A stretch of DNA of 64,000 nt from Bacteroidota bacterium. Its GTDB lineage: Bacteria; Bacteroidota; Bacteroidia; Chitinophagales; Chitinophagaceae. Of the stretch, positions 1-8,369 are shown piece by piece; positions within the stretch are counted from its first letter, which is position 1; each line of letters opens with the position of its first letter. Below the pieces are notes generated by a model. That model made no database searches. It was given only the letters and a program-made list of their open reading frames with translations, and had not been told where the DNA came from. The position numbers were made by a program, and so were the translations under genes. Where the stretch lies: positions 1 through 64,000 of the forward strand of contig JAGWUV010000016.1 in assembly GCA_028875875.1 (NCBI GenBank), read 5' to 3'.

Positions 1-2
1 CC

Positions 3-1316
3 CTTATTGTAGTGCTAATTTCACTCTCTTTACTGGGATTGATCTTACTTCAAACTTCGTGGTTAAACAACCTGCTGGAAGTTAGAAAAGTTCAGTTGTA
101 TGGAAGAGTGCAAACTGCTGCGTCAAAAGTTGCAGTAGACTTTAGCAGGGTTGTACATAGCGGGGGATCATCAGGTACGCGATTGCCACAAAGAAAAGGA
201 TTTAAGTTTGGGATTGACCTTTCAAGGTTTCTACGGCCGCTTTCCATAGAAGATCGTTTTTCCCAACGTGATGTATATAATAAGCTCAGAACTGCTTTTG
301 ATGAAGTAGATCTTAAGAATCTACAGTTTGAGTTTGCCATCACCAATGTGAATGACGAATTTGAAATGCAGTCAGCCCAGTTTGAAACTGAATTTTTAGA
401 TACCGTAAATAACCAGCGTGTTTTTATACCCATTGTGCCTGAAAGTGGTACAGAAATGGAAGGTATTGGTCCTTACGAACACTTGATTGTTGTTGTTCCT
501 GATTTTAAAAAACAGGTTTGGAACTCTCTCAAGTGGGTAATAGCAGGCGCTATATTCTTTATGCTGATCATTTTAGCTGCTTTTTATGTTACCGTGAAAA
601 CCTTGTTGAATCAGAAAAAATTAAGTGAAATAAAAAGTGACTTTATTAATAATATGACGCATGAGTTTAAAACGCCATTGGCCACTATTTCATTGGCAGT
701 GGATGCGTTGCGTAACGATAAAGTACAGCAGGACAAAACCAAAATGAATTATTTCAGTGGTATTATAAAAGAAGAAAATAAACGGATGAATAAGCATGTA
801 GAAACTATTCTGCAGGCTGCGCTGATGGAAAAGCAGGAATTAAAACTCAATCTTGTGCCTTTATCTGCACATGAAATCATTTTAAAGGCAGTAGAAAATT
901 TTGAATTACAACTCAAAGACAAAGGTGGAGATGTAGAGTTGCTCTTAGATGCTGATAATGATACTGTGCTGGCCGATGATGTTCATTTTGCGAACCTCAT
1001 TTCTAATCTTGTTGATAATGCTATTAAGTATTCTAAAGAGAACCTGCTTATAAAAATTCGTACGAAAGATATAGGAAAGTTTTTAATGATAAGTATTGAA
1101 GATAATGGCATTGGTATGAGTAAAGAAACGGTGAAGCGAATATTTGAGAAGTTTTATAGGGCCCATACCGGGAATGTACATAATGTAAAAGGCTTTGGGT
1201 TAGGTATGAGCTATGTAAAAACCGTTATAGATGCACATAAGGGCAAAGTGAAAGTAGATAGCGTATTAGGTAAAGGTTCAACCTTCACAATTGAAATTCC
1301 GCTGGCAGAAAGTTAG
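3..1316 (+). CDS. sensor histidine kinase, 5'-truncated by the window edge
   Basis: The frame is open to the first base (L-I-V before the GTG at position 12), so the gene very probably begins upstream and only the 3' part is seen. Counting from position 12, there is a hydrophobic segment at 1-18, an extracytoplasmic region to about 170, a second membrane helix at about 174-198, and then the kinase core. The H-box has His217 in the context MTHEFKTPL. The N-box is NLVDNAIKYS, G1 is DNGIGMS, the F-box is FEKFYR and G2 is GFGLGMSYVK, so the catalytic core is complete. It belongs to the membrane-bound HisKA/HATPase_c two-component kinases. The cognate regulator is not in the window and the stimulus is unknown. 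Its stop overlaps the convergent queA stop by 3-4 bases, with no room for a terminator. Confidence 0.9.
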   Translation, partial: LIVVLISLSLLGLILLQTSWLNNLLEVRKVQLYGRVQTAASKVAVDFSRVVHSGGSSGTRLPQRKGFKFGIDLSRFLRPLSIEDRFSQRDVYNKLRTAFDEVDLKNLQFEFAITNVNDEFEMQSAQFETEFLDTVNNQRVFIPIVPESGTEMEGIGPYEHLIVVVPDFKKQVWNSLKWVIAGAIFFMLIILAAFYVTVKTLLNQKKLSEIKSDFINNMTHEFKTPLATISLAVDALRNDKVQQDKTKMNYFSGIIKEENKRMNKHVETILQAALMEKQELKLNLVPLSAHEIILKAVENFELQLKDKGGDVELLLDADNDTVLADDVHFANLISNLVDNAIKYSKENLLIKIRTKDIGKFLMISIEDNGIGMSKETVKRIFEKFYRAHTGNVHNVKGFGLGMSYVKTVIDAHKGKVKVDSVLGKGSTFTIEIPLAES

Positions 1317-2566
1317 TTTGGTGTTTTTGTTTTCCATAATAGGCTACCATCTCCGTAGCTTAAAAATCTGAATGAATGATTCAGTGCATAATCGTAAACT
1401 TTCTTCCAGTCATTACCAATTACTGAAGCAATCAGCAACAATAAGGTAGATTGTGGTTGGTGAAAATTTGTTATAATACCATCTGCAACTTTAAGTGAAT
1501 AACCTGGTGCGATTATAATTCTTGTTTTTGTAATAATGCGTGTCATTTCCTTTTCTTGCATCCATTGTAATAATGCAGCGAATGCTTCTGTAAAATGAAG
1601 ATGGTCTTGTAATTCATAAGCATCCCATTGGCTCACTGAAATCGCTTCAATGTTTAAATGATTTGTTTCTTTCCGTTTAGTTATAACTTTTACTCCCATC
1701 CAATATAAACTTTCTATTGTTCTTAGCGAGGTAGTTCCAACTGAAACAATGGTTTTGTTCGAAGCCTTTGAAAGTTGCTCAACTAGGTCAACCGATACGT
1801 CTATAAATTCGGCATGCATCTCATGGTCCTTTAGTATTTCGCTCTTCACAGGTTTAAAGGTGCCGGCTCCTACATGTAGCGTTACAAATGTGTGTTGAAT
1901 ATTCTTTTCCGCTAACCTGGAAAAAATTTTTTCTGTAAAATGTAAGCCAGCGGTAGGAGCTGCAACAGAACCATCATGTTTAGCATAAACAGTTTGATAA
2001 GTTTCTTTATCCGATTCTTCTGTTGCCCTGTTTAAATAAGGTGGCAGTGGAATAGAGCCGGCGGCATGTAATAACTCGGCAAAGGAAATTGAGTGATCGT
2101 TCCATTCGAACGCTATTAAAAAAGTGTCTCCGGTCTTCTCAGTTCTTCTGGCCGTTATAGTTACATGCTTTGAACGAATTTCTATTTGTTTGGTAACCAA
2201 TTCTTCCTTCCATTTTTTTGCTCCACCAACGAGGCAGTTCCACAACACTTTCCCTTTTTGTAGCATGGCGGTTGTAATGTCAGGGTACAAATCGGCAGGT
2301 TCCAGGCAAAATATTTCTATTAACCCACCAGTACTTTTCTGAAAAATCAGTCTTGCTTCTACCACTTTTGTATTGTTGAAGATCAAAAGCGTGTTTTCGG
2401 GCAGGAACTGATCTAAATGTTCGTAGGTGTCTTCTTCTATTTTCCCTTCTTTATAAATCAATAATTTACTTTGGTCACGTTCTGCCAAGGGATACTTGGC
2501 AATCTTTTCATCGGGTAATTCGTAGCTGAATTCTTTTATTGATAAGTCCTTGGGATGCATTTTCAT
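1313..2566 (-). CDS. queA: S-adenosylmethionine:tRNA ribosyltransferase-isomerase QueA
   Basis: QueA transfers and isomerises the ribosyl group of AdoMet onto preQ1 in tRNA, giving epoxyqueuosine at the wobble position of GUN anticodons. The N-terminus (FSYELPDEKIAKYPLAERD) and the motifs LLIFNNTKVVEARL, VAAPTAGLHFTE, HVGAGTFKPV and ITNFHQPQSTLLLL are diagnostic of the family. At 417 aa it is longer than the roughly 350 aa of enterobacterial QueA because of inserts, as is common in Bacteroidetes. Start codons at residues 1 and 3 are both possible. Two TAnnTTTG-like -7 boxes lie upstream on the minus strand (2580-2587 and 2647-2654), neither with a convincing -33 partner. It is divergent from mraZ and unrelated to the dcw genes. 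Confidence 0.95.
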   Translation of the reverse strand: MKMHPKDLSIKEFSYELPDEKIAKYPLAERDQSKLLIYKEGKIEEDTYEHLDQFLPENTLLIFNNTKVVEARLIFQKSTGGLIEIFCLEPADLYPDITTAMLQKGKVLWNCLVGGAKKWKEELVTKQIEIRSKHVTITARRTEKTGDTFLIAFEWNDHSISFAELLHAAGSIPLPPYLNRATEESDKETYQTVYAKHDGSVAAPTAGLHFTEKIFSRLAEKNIQHTFVTLHVGAGTFKPVKSEILKDHEMHAEFIDVSVDLVEQLSKASNKTIVSVGTTSLRTIESLYWMGVKVITKRKETNHLNIEAISVSQWDAYELQDHLHFTEAFAALLQWMQEKEMTRIITKTRIIIAPGYSLKVADGIITNFHQPQSTLLLLIASVIGNDWKKVYDYALNHSFRFLSYGDGSLLWKTKTPN

Positions 2567-2676
2567 CTTTTCTTCTTTTCAAAACTAACCCTTAATAACC
2601 TGTAAAGTTGTACCTGAAAAGGCTTATTGTAGGGCAAAAAATCAGTCAAATATAAGCTGGCTTTGACTTCTGTTGG

Positions 2677-2685
2677 TTATCCACA
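2677..2685 (+). promoter_or_regulatory. perfect DnaA box (TTATCCACA)
   Basis: Exact match to the consensus 9-mer TTATCCACA in the queA-mraZ gap. A second exact copy lies in inverted orientation 82 bases further on. The 296-base gap holds no gene. It contains these two boxes, a weak -7 candidate and the MraZ operator. DnaA binding is inferred from sequence only. Confidence 0.5.
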
Positions 2686-2767
2686 GCTATTCACATTTCA
2701 AACACATTTATTTTTCTCAAAAAACGATCAAATTCAATGCTGTAAAGCATTTGGTTGCGTGTATTTC

Positions 2768-2776
2768 TGTGGATAA
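2768..2776 (-). promoter_or_regulatory. perfect DnaA box (inverted)
   Basis: TGTGGATAA on the + strand is the exact complement of TTATCCACA. It sits 29 bases before the first MraZ repeat and overlaps the expected -33 region of the dcw promoter, so bound DnaA could affect mraZ transcription. This is inferred from position and sequence only. Confidence 0.5.
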
Positions 2777-2788
2777 ATACAAAGCTCC

Positions 2789-2796
2789 CAAATTTG
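2789..2796 (+). promoter_or_regulatory. possible -7 box of the dcw operon promoter
   Basis: CAAATTTG is one base off the Bacteroidetes -7 consensus TAnnTTTG and lies 9 bases before the first MraZ repeat. Transcription starting here would run straight into the operator. No good -33 TTTG lies 19-21 bases upstream, so this is a weak call. Confidence 0.3.
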
Positions 2797-2804
2797 CATT
2801 AAAA

Positions 2805-2839
2805 GTGGGAAAAAGTGTTATTTTGTGTTAGTAAATGGT
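2805..2839 (+). promoter_or_regulatory. MraZ operator: pentamer repeats at 10-bp spacing
   Basis: Four pentamers start exactly 10 bases apart: GTGGG (2805), GTGTT (2815), GTGTT (2825) and a degenerate ATGGT (2835). Characterised MraZ proteins bind G/T-rich direct repeats separated by 5-nt spacers upstream of their own gene, which matches this pattern and position (23 bases before the mraZ ATG). It predicts autoregulation of the dcw operon. Confidence 0.75.
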
Positions 2840-2862
2840 AAAATCAAACTAATCCCAAATCA

Positions 2863-3318
2863 ATGAACGGTTTTCACGGCGAATACGAGGTTACAGTGGA
2901 TGCGAAAGGTCGCTTCCTGTTACCTGGTGGCCTGAAAAAACAGTTGCCGGAAGGGGAAAGCAGCTTCATCCTCAGTAGAGGTTTTGAAAAGTGCCTTACT
3001 CTTTACCCGATCAAAAGCTGGGAACAGATACTGGCTAAGATTAGCCAGTTGAATGATTTCGATCCGAAGGTAAGGCAATTTCGCCGCCAGTTTTTAGGTG
3101 GTGCAACAGAAGTGGAATTGGATTCTGCTGGCCGTATGTTGTTGCCTGCATCTTTAAAAGAATATGCCGGATTGGGAAAAGATGTAGTAATAGCTGCGGC
3201 GCTGGACAGGTTTGAGATTTGGGATGCAGCTAAGTATAAAGAGCTCTTTGAAGATTTTTCATCTGAAGCCTTTAGTGAGCTGGCTAAAGATGTAATGTCT
3301 GCTAAAAATATCGAATAG
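2863..3318 (+). CDS. mraZ: transcriptional regulator MraZ
   Basis: First gene of the dcw cluster, 151 aa, close to the family's usual ~150. It has two tandem SpoVT-AbrB-like (MraZ) repeats: residues ~5-55 start GEYEVTVDAKGRFLLPGGLKK, and ~85-130 contain the second DSAGRMLLPASLKEYAG copy. The D-x-KGR and D-x-AGR signatures are the DNA-binding elements. MraZ forms a ring that binds phased repeats in its own promoter, and such repeats are visible at 2805-2839. The ATG has no Shine-Dalgarno sequence, as is usual in this phylum. rsmH follows after 10-13 bases, so the two are certainly co-transcribed. Confidence 0.97.
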   Translation: MNGFHGEYEVTVDAKGRFLLPGGLKKQLPEGESSFILSRGFEKCLTLYPIKSWEQILAKISQLNDFDPKVRQFRRQFLGGATEVELDSAGRMLLPASLKEYAGLGKDVVIAAALDRFEIWDAAKYKELFEDFSSEAFSELAKDVMSAKNIE

Positions 3319-3331
3319 AATAAAGTAAGTG

Positions 3332-4279
3332 ATGAATGAAAGCAATGATTATATAACCGGGAAGAACAATGGTCAGCAGTCTGGTTATCATGTTCCGGTA
3401 TTGTATGATGAAGTGTTGGATTTGCTGAATATTCGTGCTGACGGACTGTATGTTGATTGTACGTTCGGCGGCGGTGGGCATAGTAAAGGAATTTTAGAGC
3501 GTTTGGGAAAAGAAGGTCGCTTAGTAGCATTTGACCAAGATGCGGATGCTCTAAAAAATATTCCAAATGATGATCGTGTGTTGTTTGTGCCGCAAAACTT
3601 TAGGCATTTACAACGTTTCTTAAGGGTTAATAAAATTCAGAAAGTGGACGGTGTGCTGGCGGATCTGGGAGTGAGTAGTCATCAGTTCGATGAAGGTGAG
3701 CGAGGTTTTTCTATTCGATTTGACGGTCCGTTAGATATGCGAATGGATCAACGGTTGGAAAAAAGTGCTGCTGATATCATCAGGGTGTATCCTGAGGCGG
3801 ATTTGCATAAGGTATTTGAAAGGTATGGCGAAGTGAGTAATGCTAAAACATTGGCCAGGCATATTGTGCACGAAAGAAAGCAATTGCCTTTTCAAACGAT
3901 CGTGCAGTTTAAGTCGATGATTGGGCCGGTGGTGAAAGGTAATCCGAATAAATACCTGGCACAGGTTTTCCAGGCTTTAAGAATTGAAGTGAATGATGAA
4001 ATGGGGGCGTTGAAAGAAATGTTGCAGCAGTTGCCGGATGTGTTGAAGGTGGGAGGAAGAGCAGCGATCATCACATTTCATTCTTTGGAAGATAGGCTGG
4101 TAAAAAATTTTTTTAAGCATGGAAGTTTTGAAGAAGAGGTTGATCATCCTTTTATGTCGGAAGTAAAAGAAAAAATATTTAAGACGATTGTGAAAAAGCC
4201 CATTACTGCAAGTGAAGAAGAATTGAGAAAAAATCCAAGAAGCAGAAGTGCTAAGTTGAGGGTAGTGGAAAGATTGTAA
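3332..4279 (+). CDS. rsmH: 16S rRNA (cytosine1402-N4)-methyltransferase RsmH
   Basis: RsmH (MraW) N4-methylates C1402 of 16S rRNA in the decoding centre using AdoMet. The AdoMet motif DCTFGGGGHSKGIL, then VDGVLADLGVSSHQFDEGERGFS and PLDMRMD, and the C-terminal TFHSLEDRLVKNFFK and NPRSRSAKLRVVERL are all family hallmarks. The length of 315 aa is normal. A GTG three bases upstream (3329) is directly followed by the ATG at 3332, which I take as the start. It is second in the dcw operon. The next gene starts about 106 bases later, an unusually long gap for this operon that contains a dispersed repeat. Confidence 0.97.
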   Translation: MNESNDYITGKNNGQQSGYHVPVLYDEVLDLLNIRADGLYVDCTFGGGGHSKGILERLGKEGRLVAFDQDADALKNIPNDDRVLFVPQNFRHLQRFLRVNKIQKVDGVLADLGVSSHQFDEGERGFSIRFDGPLDMRMDQRLEKSAADIIRVYPEADLHKVFERYGEVSNAKTLARHIVHERKQLPFQTIVQFKSMIGPVVKGNPNKYLAQVFQALRIEVNDEMGALKEMLQQLPDVLKVGGRAAIITFHSLEDRLVKNFFKHGSFEEEVDHPFMSEVKEKIFKTIVKKPITASEEELRKNPRSRSAKLRVVERL

Positions 4280-4282
4280 TGC

Positions 4283-4335
4283 AGTTGCTTGTTTAGTTGC
4301 TTGTTATTCTGCAGTTGAAATGTGCGACGCAACAG
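4283..4335 (+). repeat. tandem 12-mer plus dispersed element copy 1
   Basis: A 12-base unit AGTTGCTTGTTT/A occurs twice in tandem (4283-4306). Then comes the first copy of the dispersed element: GTTGAAATGTGCGACGCAAC at 4314-4333, with exact 13-mer core TGTGCGACGCAAC at 4321-4333. It lies between rsmH and the ftsL-like gene, about 50 bases before the latter's likely ATG. It creates a spurious in-frame N-terminal extension of that gene. Confidence 0.8.
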
Positions 4336-4385
4336 GTGTTGAAATGATTGCTACTGCTGGTGTAAAAATTTCCTTAATAAGATAT

Positions 4386-4715
4386 ATGGCTGAAGAGACC
4401 AATGGTGGTGTAGCGGGTAAAAATCCACTGAAAAAAATGTTCAATTCTCAGTGGATTACAGGTAATATGAATTTTTTCATATTTCTAAGTGTATTGGCCA
4501 TCCTGTACATAGCGAATGGGCATATGGCTGATAAAACAATAAGAAATATCAATAAAACGCAAAGTGAATTGAAGGAGTTGCAGTTTGAGTATAAAACAGT
4601 GAAGAGTGAGGTGATGTTTAAAAGTGAGGAGTCGCAAGTATTGAAAGCGGCTGAGCCGATGGGGTTGAAGGTGAGTAGGGAGGTTCCTCAAAGGTTACAA
4701 TTGGAAACCCATTGA
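4386..4715 (+). CDS. FtsL-like cell division protein
   Basis: Small bitopic membrane protein (109 aa from the ATG at 4386) in the conserved FtsL position between rsmH and ftsI. It has a short cytoplasmic N-terminus, one membrane helix (~FFIFLSVLAILYIA) and then a heptad-like coiled coil (KTIRNINKTQSELKELQFEYKTVKSEVMF). This is the FtsL/DivIC topology that links FtsQ-type scaffolds to the FtsWI synthase. Sequence similarity to E. coli FtsL is negligible, but it resembles the Bacteroidetes FtsL-like family. I chose 4386 because the frame upstream (from 4320) is derived from a dispersed repeat. The gene ends 13 bases before ftsI. Confidence 0.85.
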   Translation: MAEETNGGVAGKNPLKKMFNSQWITGNMNFFIFLSVLAILYIANGHMADKTIRNINKTQSELKELQFEYKTVKSEVMFKSEESQVLKAAEPMGLKVSREVPQRLQLETH

Positions 4716-4728
4716 TGTTGTTTGAAAA

Positions 4729-6840
4729 ATGGATGTAAAACGCGACATATTATGGAGGGTGTACCTGAGTTATATAGTGGTTGCTATTGTAGGATTGGTA
4801 ATTTTTGGTAAAGCAGTTTATATACAACAGGTGCAGGGGAAGCATTGGCGAAGTTTGAGCGATAGTCTGCATCAAAAAATAGTAGAGGTAGACGCAGAAA
4901 GAGGAACGATTTATAGTGAAGATGGTCAGATGTTAAGTACTAGTATTCCTCAGTTTGATGTATATATAGATTTTGCGGCAGATGGTTTGCGTGAAAAGAA
5001 TGGGAAGCGGTTTAAAGAGAATATAGATTCTTTGAGTTATTGTTTGGCGGGGCTTTTTAAAGATCAGTCTGCGTTGGCTTACAAGAGGGTATTGCAGCAG
5101 GGGTATGTGGATAAGGACAGGTATTTTTTGTTAAAGAGAAATATTTCGTATCGCGATTATCAGCAATTGAAAAGTTTTCCTTTGGTGCGATTAGGGAAAA
5201 ATAAAAGTGGTTTTATTGCTGAGGATAAAAGTATCCGTTTGAATCCTTATAAAAATCTTGCGTTCAGAACAATTGGATTGGCAAGGGATTCTTTTAAGGT
5301 TGGATTAGAAATGACGTATGATAGTGTATTGAAAGGTAAGAGTGGTAATAGGTTGGTAAGGTACATTGCAGGTGGCGTAAGTGTTCCGGTGGAAGGTGGT
5401 TATGAAAGTGAAGCGGAAGATGGAAAAGATATTGTAACTACCCTGGATGTTTTTATTCAGGAGGTTGCGGAGGAGGCTCTGATGAAGGAGATGATAAAAA
5501 ATGAAGCTGAACATGGTTGTGCCTTAGTAATGGAGACAAAAACTGGTAAGATAAAAGCAATAGCAAATCTTGGAAGAAGAAGTGATGGAAATTATTATGA
5601 AGATTTTAATTATGCGATTAGTCCTACAGAGCCGGGTTCAACATTTAAGCTGGCTACAATGATAGCCTTGCTGGAGGATAAAAAAGTTTCTTTGAATTCT
5701 ACTGTAAACCTTGAGGGGGGAACTTGGAAGGTAGCTGATAGAACAGTGTTTGATAGTGAGAAGCATGGAAGGTATGAAGTAACTGTAAAGCAGGCCTTTG
5801 AATTGAGTTCGAATGTGGGTATGGCTAAGCTGGCATTATTTAATTATGGATCAGCGCCAAGTCAGTTCATCAGGCATTTGCATCAGTTACGTATGGACAC
5901 GCTAACAGGTATTGATCTTACAGGAGAAAGAAGTCCTGTGATATTTAAACCTGGTAGTAGATTTTGGAGTGCAACAACCTTGCCATGGATGGCCTTTGGT
6001 TATAATATATTGGTTTCGCCATTGCAAACCTTAACGCTTTATAATGCTGTGGCTAATAATGGAGTGATGATGAGGCCTTATTTGGTGAGTACTATTAAAG
6101 ATCAAGGTGTGGCGCTGAGAGAAATTGAGCCGAGGGTTGTTGATGAAAAGATCTGTAGTGAGGCAACTTTGAAACAGTTGAAAGAGTGCTTGGAAGGGGT
6201 TTGTACGGAAGGTACAGCTAAGGAGCTTTTTAAAGGTAGTTCTTATAAAGTTGCAGGTAAAACAGGTACTGCTTTAGTGGCTAACGGTAGTAGAGGTTAT
6301 GAAGATCATATTTATCAGTCTTCATTTGCGGGATATTTTCCTGCTGATAACCCTCAGTACACATGTGTTGTGGTAATTAAGAATAAGCCTTTTGCTCAGG
6401 TGTTTTATGGGGCTTCGGTTGCAGGGCCTGTTTTTAAAGAGATAGCAGATAGATTGTACACAACCTTTGTAAAGCAATCGAACTACGCTTCTCAAAAGAA
6501 TATTCGAAAAGATAGTAGTGTATTCAGTTATGCGGGATATGGAACAGATGTGAAAGATGTAATGAAATCGCTAAGTTGGAATTTTAAAGACTCGTCGGGA
6601 ATAGATATGGATTGGGTAAATGTAAGTGCTCGTAATGGTTCTGTTGTTGTTGCGAATAGAAAAACAGATGTAAATAAAATGCCTTTACTAAAGGGGTTGG
6701 GTTTGAAAGATGCGGTGTATGTATGTGAAGAAATGGGTTTAAAAGTAGATGTTAAAGGTAGGGGTAGGGTTGTGGAGCAGTCGGTATTGGCGGGACAATC
6801 CATAGCAAAAGGTCAAATGATCAAAATAATATTAAACTAA
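4729..6840 (+). CDS. ftsI: FtsI/PBP3-type D,D-transpeptidase with C-terminal PASTA domain
   Basis: Class B penicillin-binding protein that crosslinks septal peptidoglycan. Its single N-terminal membrane helix is at ~10-30 (VYLSYIVVAIVGLVIFGKAV). The PBP dimerisation domain starts near DAERGTIYSEDG. The transpeptidase domain has all three active-site motifs: S304-T-F-K307, S360-S-N362 and K511-T-G513. The last ~60 residues form one PASTA-like domain (LKDAVYVCEEMGLKVDVKGRGRVVEQ). At 703 aa it is longer than E. coli FtsI (588) because of the N-terminal region and PASTA. Its expected partner FtsW is encoded downstream. The stop is 2 bases from the murE start. A perfect DnaA 9-mer at 5106-5114 falls inside the YVDK codons and is probably coincidental. 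Confidence 0.96.
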   Translation: MDVKRDILWRVYLSYIVVAIVGLVIFGKAVYIQQVQGKHWRSLSDSLHQKIVEVDAERGTIYSEDGQMLSTSIPQFDVYIDFAADGLREKNGKRFKENIDSLSYCLAGLFKDQSALAYKRVLQQGYVDKDRYFLLKRNISYRDYQQLKSFPLVRLGKNKSGFIAEDKSIRLNPYKNLAFRTIGLARDSFKVGLEMTYDSVLKGKSGNRLVRYIAGGVSVPVEGGYESEAEDGKDIVTTLDVFIQEVAEEALMKEMIKNEAEHGCALVMETKTGKIKAIANLGRRSDGNYYEDFNYAISPTEPGSTFKLATMIALLEDKKVSLNSTVNLEGGTWKVADRTVFDSEKHGRYEVTVKQAFELSSNVGMAKLALFNYGSAPSQFIRHLHQLRMDTLTGIDLTGERSPVIFKPGSRFWSATTLPWMAFGYNILVSPLQTLTLYNAVANNGVMMRPYLVSTIKDQGVALREIEPRVVDEKICSEATLKQLKECLEGVCTEGTAKELFKGSSYKVAGKTGTALVANGSRGYEDHIYQSSFAGYFPADNPQYTCVVVIKNKPFAQVFYGASVAGPVFKEIADRLYTTFVKQSNYASQKNIRKDSSVFSYAGYGTDVKDVMKSLSWNFKDSSGIDMDWVNVSARNGSVVVANRKTDVNKMPLLKGLGLKDAVYVCEEMGLKVDVKGRGRVVEQSVLAGQSIAKGQMIKIILN

Positions 6841-6842
6841 AC

Positions 6843-8306
6843 GTGAAAAAGCTCCAGGACATATTATACCGGGTTCATCTGAAAGAAGTAAGTGGGCTTA
6901 CCAATCTTACGGTAAAGGATATTCAGATTGATTCACGTAAAGTAAGCTATGGTTCTGTATTTGGCGCTATACGGGGTGTGCAGGCTGATGGGCATCAATT
7001 TATTGATAAAGCTATCGCTGCCGGTGCTACTGTAATTGTGTGTGATGAAATGCCGGAAGATCTTGTTGAGAATGTAACCTATCTGTTGGTGAATAATACT
7101 TCGGAAGCTATTGCTTTCATGGCTCATCAGTTTTATGATGAACCTTCATTGAAAGTAAAATTGGTAGGGGTTACGGGTACAAACGGTAAAACTACCATTG
7201 CAACAGTATTATTCAAACTCTTCAGGCAATTAGGATATAAGTGTGGGTTGATTAGTACGGTACAAAACCAGATTAATGAAGAAGTTATCCCAGCAACGCA
7301 TACAACTCCTGATGCAGTGAGTTTAAATGCCTTGATGAAGCGTATGGCCGATGAAGATTGCTCATATGTTTTTATGGAGTGCAGTAGTCATGCTATTCAT
7401 CAGCACAGAATAACGGGTTTGCAGTTTGTAGGAGGTATATTCAGCAATATCACTCATGATCATCTGGATTATCATAAAACTTTTGATGAATACATACGGG
7501 TAAAGAAAAGTTTCTTTGATCATTTAGCATCATCAGCTTTTGCTATTTCAAATAAAGATGATAAGCGTGGTGAAGTGATGTTGCAGAATACAAATGCAAA
7601 GAAATATTTCTACAGCCTCAAGCAAGTAGCAGATTTTAAAGGAAAGATCCTTGATAACGCTTTAACCGGTTTGCAAATGACAGTGAATGATAAAGAAGTT
7701 CACTTTAGGCTGATCGGTGAGTTTAATGCGTATAACCTGCTTGCTGTTTATGGTGCGGCGGTTTGTTTGGGAGAAGAAAAGGATAAAGTACTTACTGCAT
7801 TAAGCTTATTAAGCGGTGCAGAAGGAAGGTTCGATTATATTATTAGTAAGCAGCTTATCATAGGAATTGTGGATTATGCACATACTCCTGATGCATTAGA
7901 GAATGTACTTGCTACTATTAAAAAACTTCGCAAAGGACACGAGCAAATTATAACTGTTGTGGGATGCGGAGGTGATAGGGATAAGACCAAGAGGCCGGTA
8001 ATGGCGCAAGTGGCTTGTGACCTGAGTGATAAAGTGATTTTTACAAGTGATAATCCCAGAACGGAAGATGCAAGCCAGATATTGAAAGATATGGAGGAGG
8101 GGTTAAATAGTGCTGCGAAGCGTAAATATGTTTCTATTGTTGATAGAAGGGAGGCGATAAAAACCGCGGTTAGTGTTGCGGGGCCGGAAGATATAATCCT
8201 TGTTGCCGGTAAGGGGCATGAAAAGTATCAGGATATAAGAGGGATAAAATATCCTTTTGATGATAAGGCGGTATTGCAGGAGATGTTCGTGTTGTTGGAA
8301 AAATAA
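6843..8306 (+). CDS. murE: UDP-MurNAc-tripeptide synthetase MurE (meso-DAP type)
   Basis: Cytoplasmic ATP-dependent ligase adding the third stem-peptide residue to UDP-MurNAc-L-Ala-D-Glu. The P-loop is G112-TNGKT-T118. The central domain has FMECSSHAIHQHR and SNITHDHLDYH. The C-terminal DNPR motif at 403-406 marks meso-diaminopimelate rather than lysine specificity, and GKGHEKYQ closes the domain. The start is a GTG two bases after the ftsI stop. The length of 487 aa is typical. murF, which usually follows in Proteobacteria, is absent, and mraY comes next, as in other Bacteroidetes. Confidence 0.96.
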   Translation: MKKLQDILYRVHLKEVSGLTNLTVKDIQIDSRKVSYGSVFGAIRGVQADGHQFIDKAIAAGATVIVCDEMPEDLVENVTYLLVNNTSEAIAFMAHQFYDEPSLKVKLVGVTGTNGKTTIATVLFKLFRQLGYKCGLISTVQNQINEEVIPATHTTPDAVSLNALMKRMADEDCSYVFMECSSHAIHQHRITGLQFVGGIFSNITHDHLDYHKTFDEYIRVKKSFFDHLASSAFAISNKDDKRGEVMLQNTNAKKYFYSLKQVADFKGKILDNALTGLQMTVNDKEVHFRLIGEFNAYNLLAVYGAAVCLGEEKDKVLTALSLLSGAEGRFDYIISKQLIIGIVDYAHTPDALENVLATIKKLRKGHEQIITVVGCGGDRDKTKRPVMAQVACDLSDKVIFTSDNPRTEDASQILKDMEEGLNSAAKRKYVSIVDRREAIKTAVSVAGPEDIILVAGKGHEKYQDIRGIKYPFDDKAVLQEMFVLLEK

Positions 8307-8369
8307 AATTAGGATGAAAAGAAGTTGGTAGGAGTAAGAGAATTAAACTCAACCATCAACCAAAATTAT

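Noticed and set aside
3003-3566. 187-codon minus-strand ORF antisense to mraZ/rsmH
   Set aside because: Fully covered by two confidently identified + strand genes; its residues are low-complexity and match no family.
4320-4385. N-terminal extension of the ftsL-like gene
   Set aside because: Encoded by the dispersed repeat (CDATG...); the ATG at 4386 gives the expected topology.
5106-5114. Perfect DnaA box within ftsI
   Set aside because: Encodes the YVDK codons of the PBP; likely chance, so not listed as a regulatory site.
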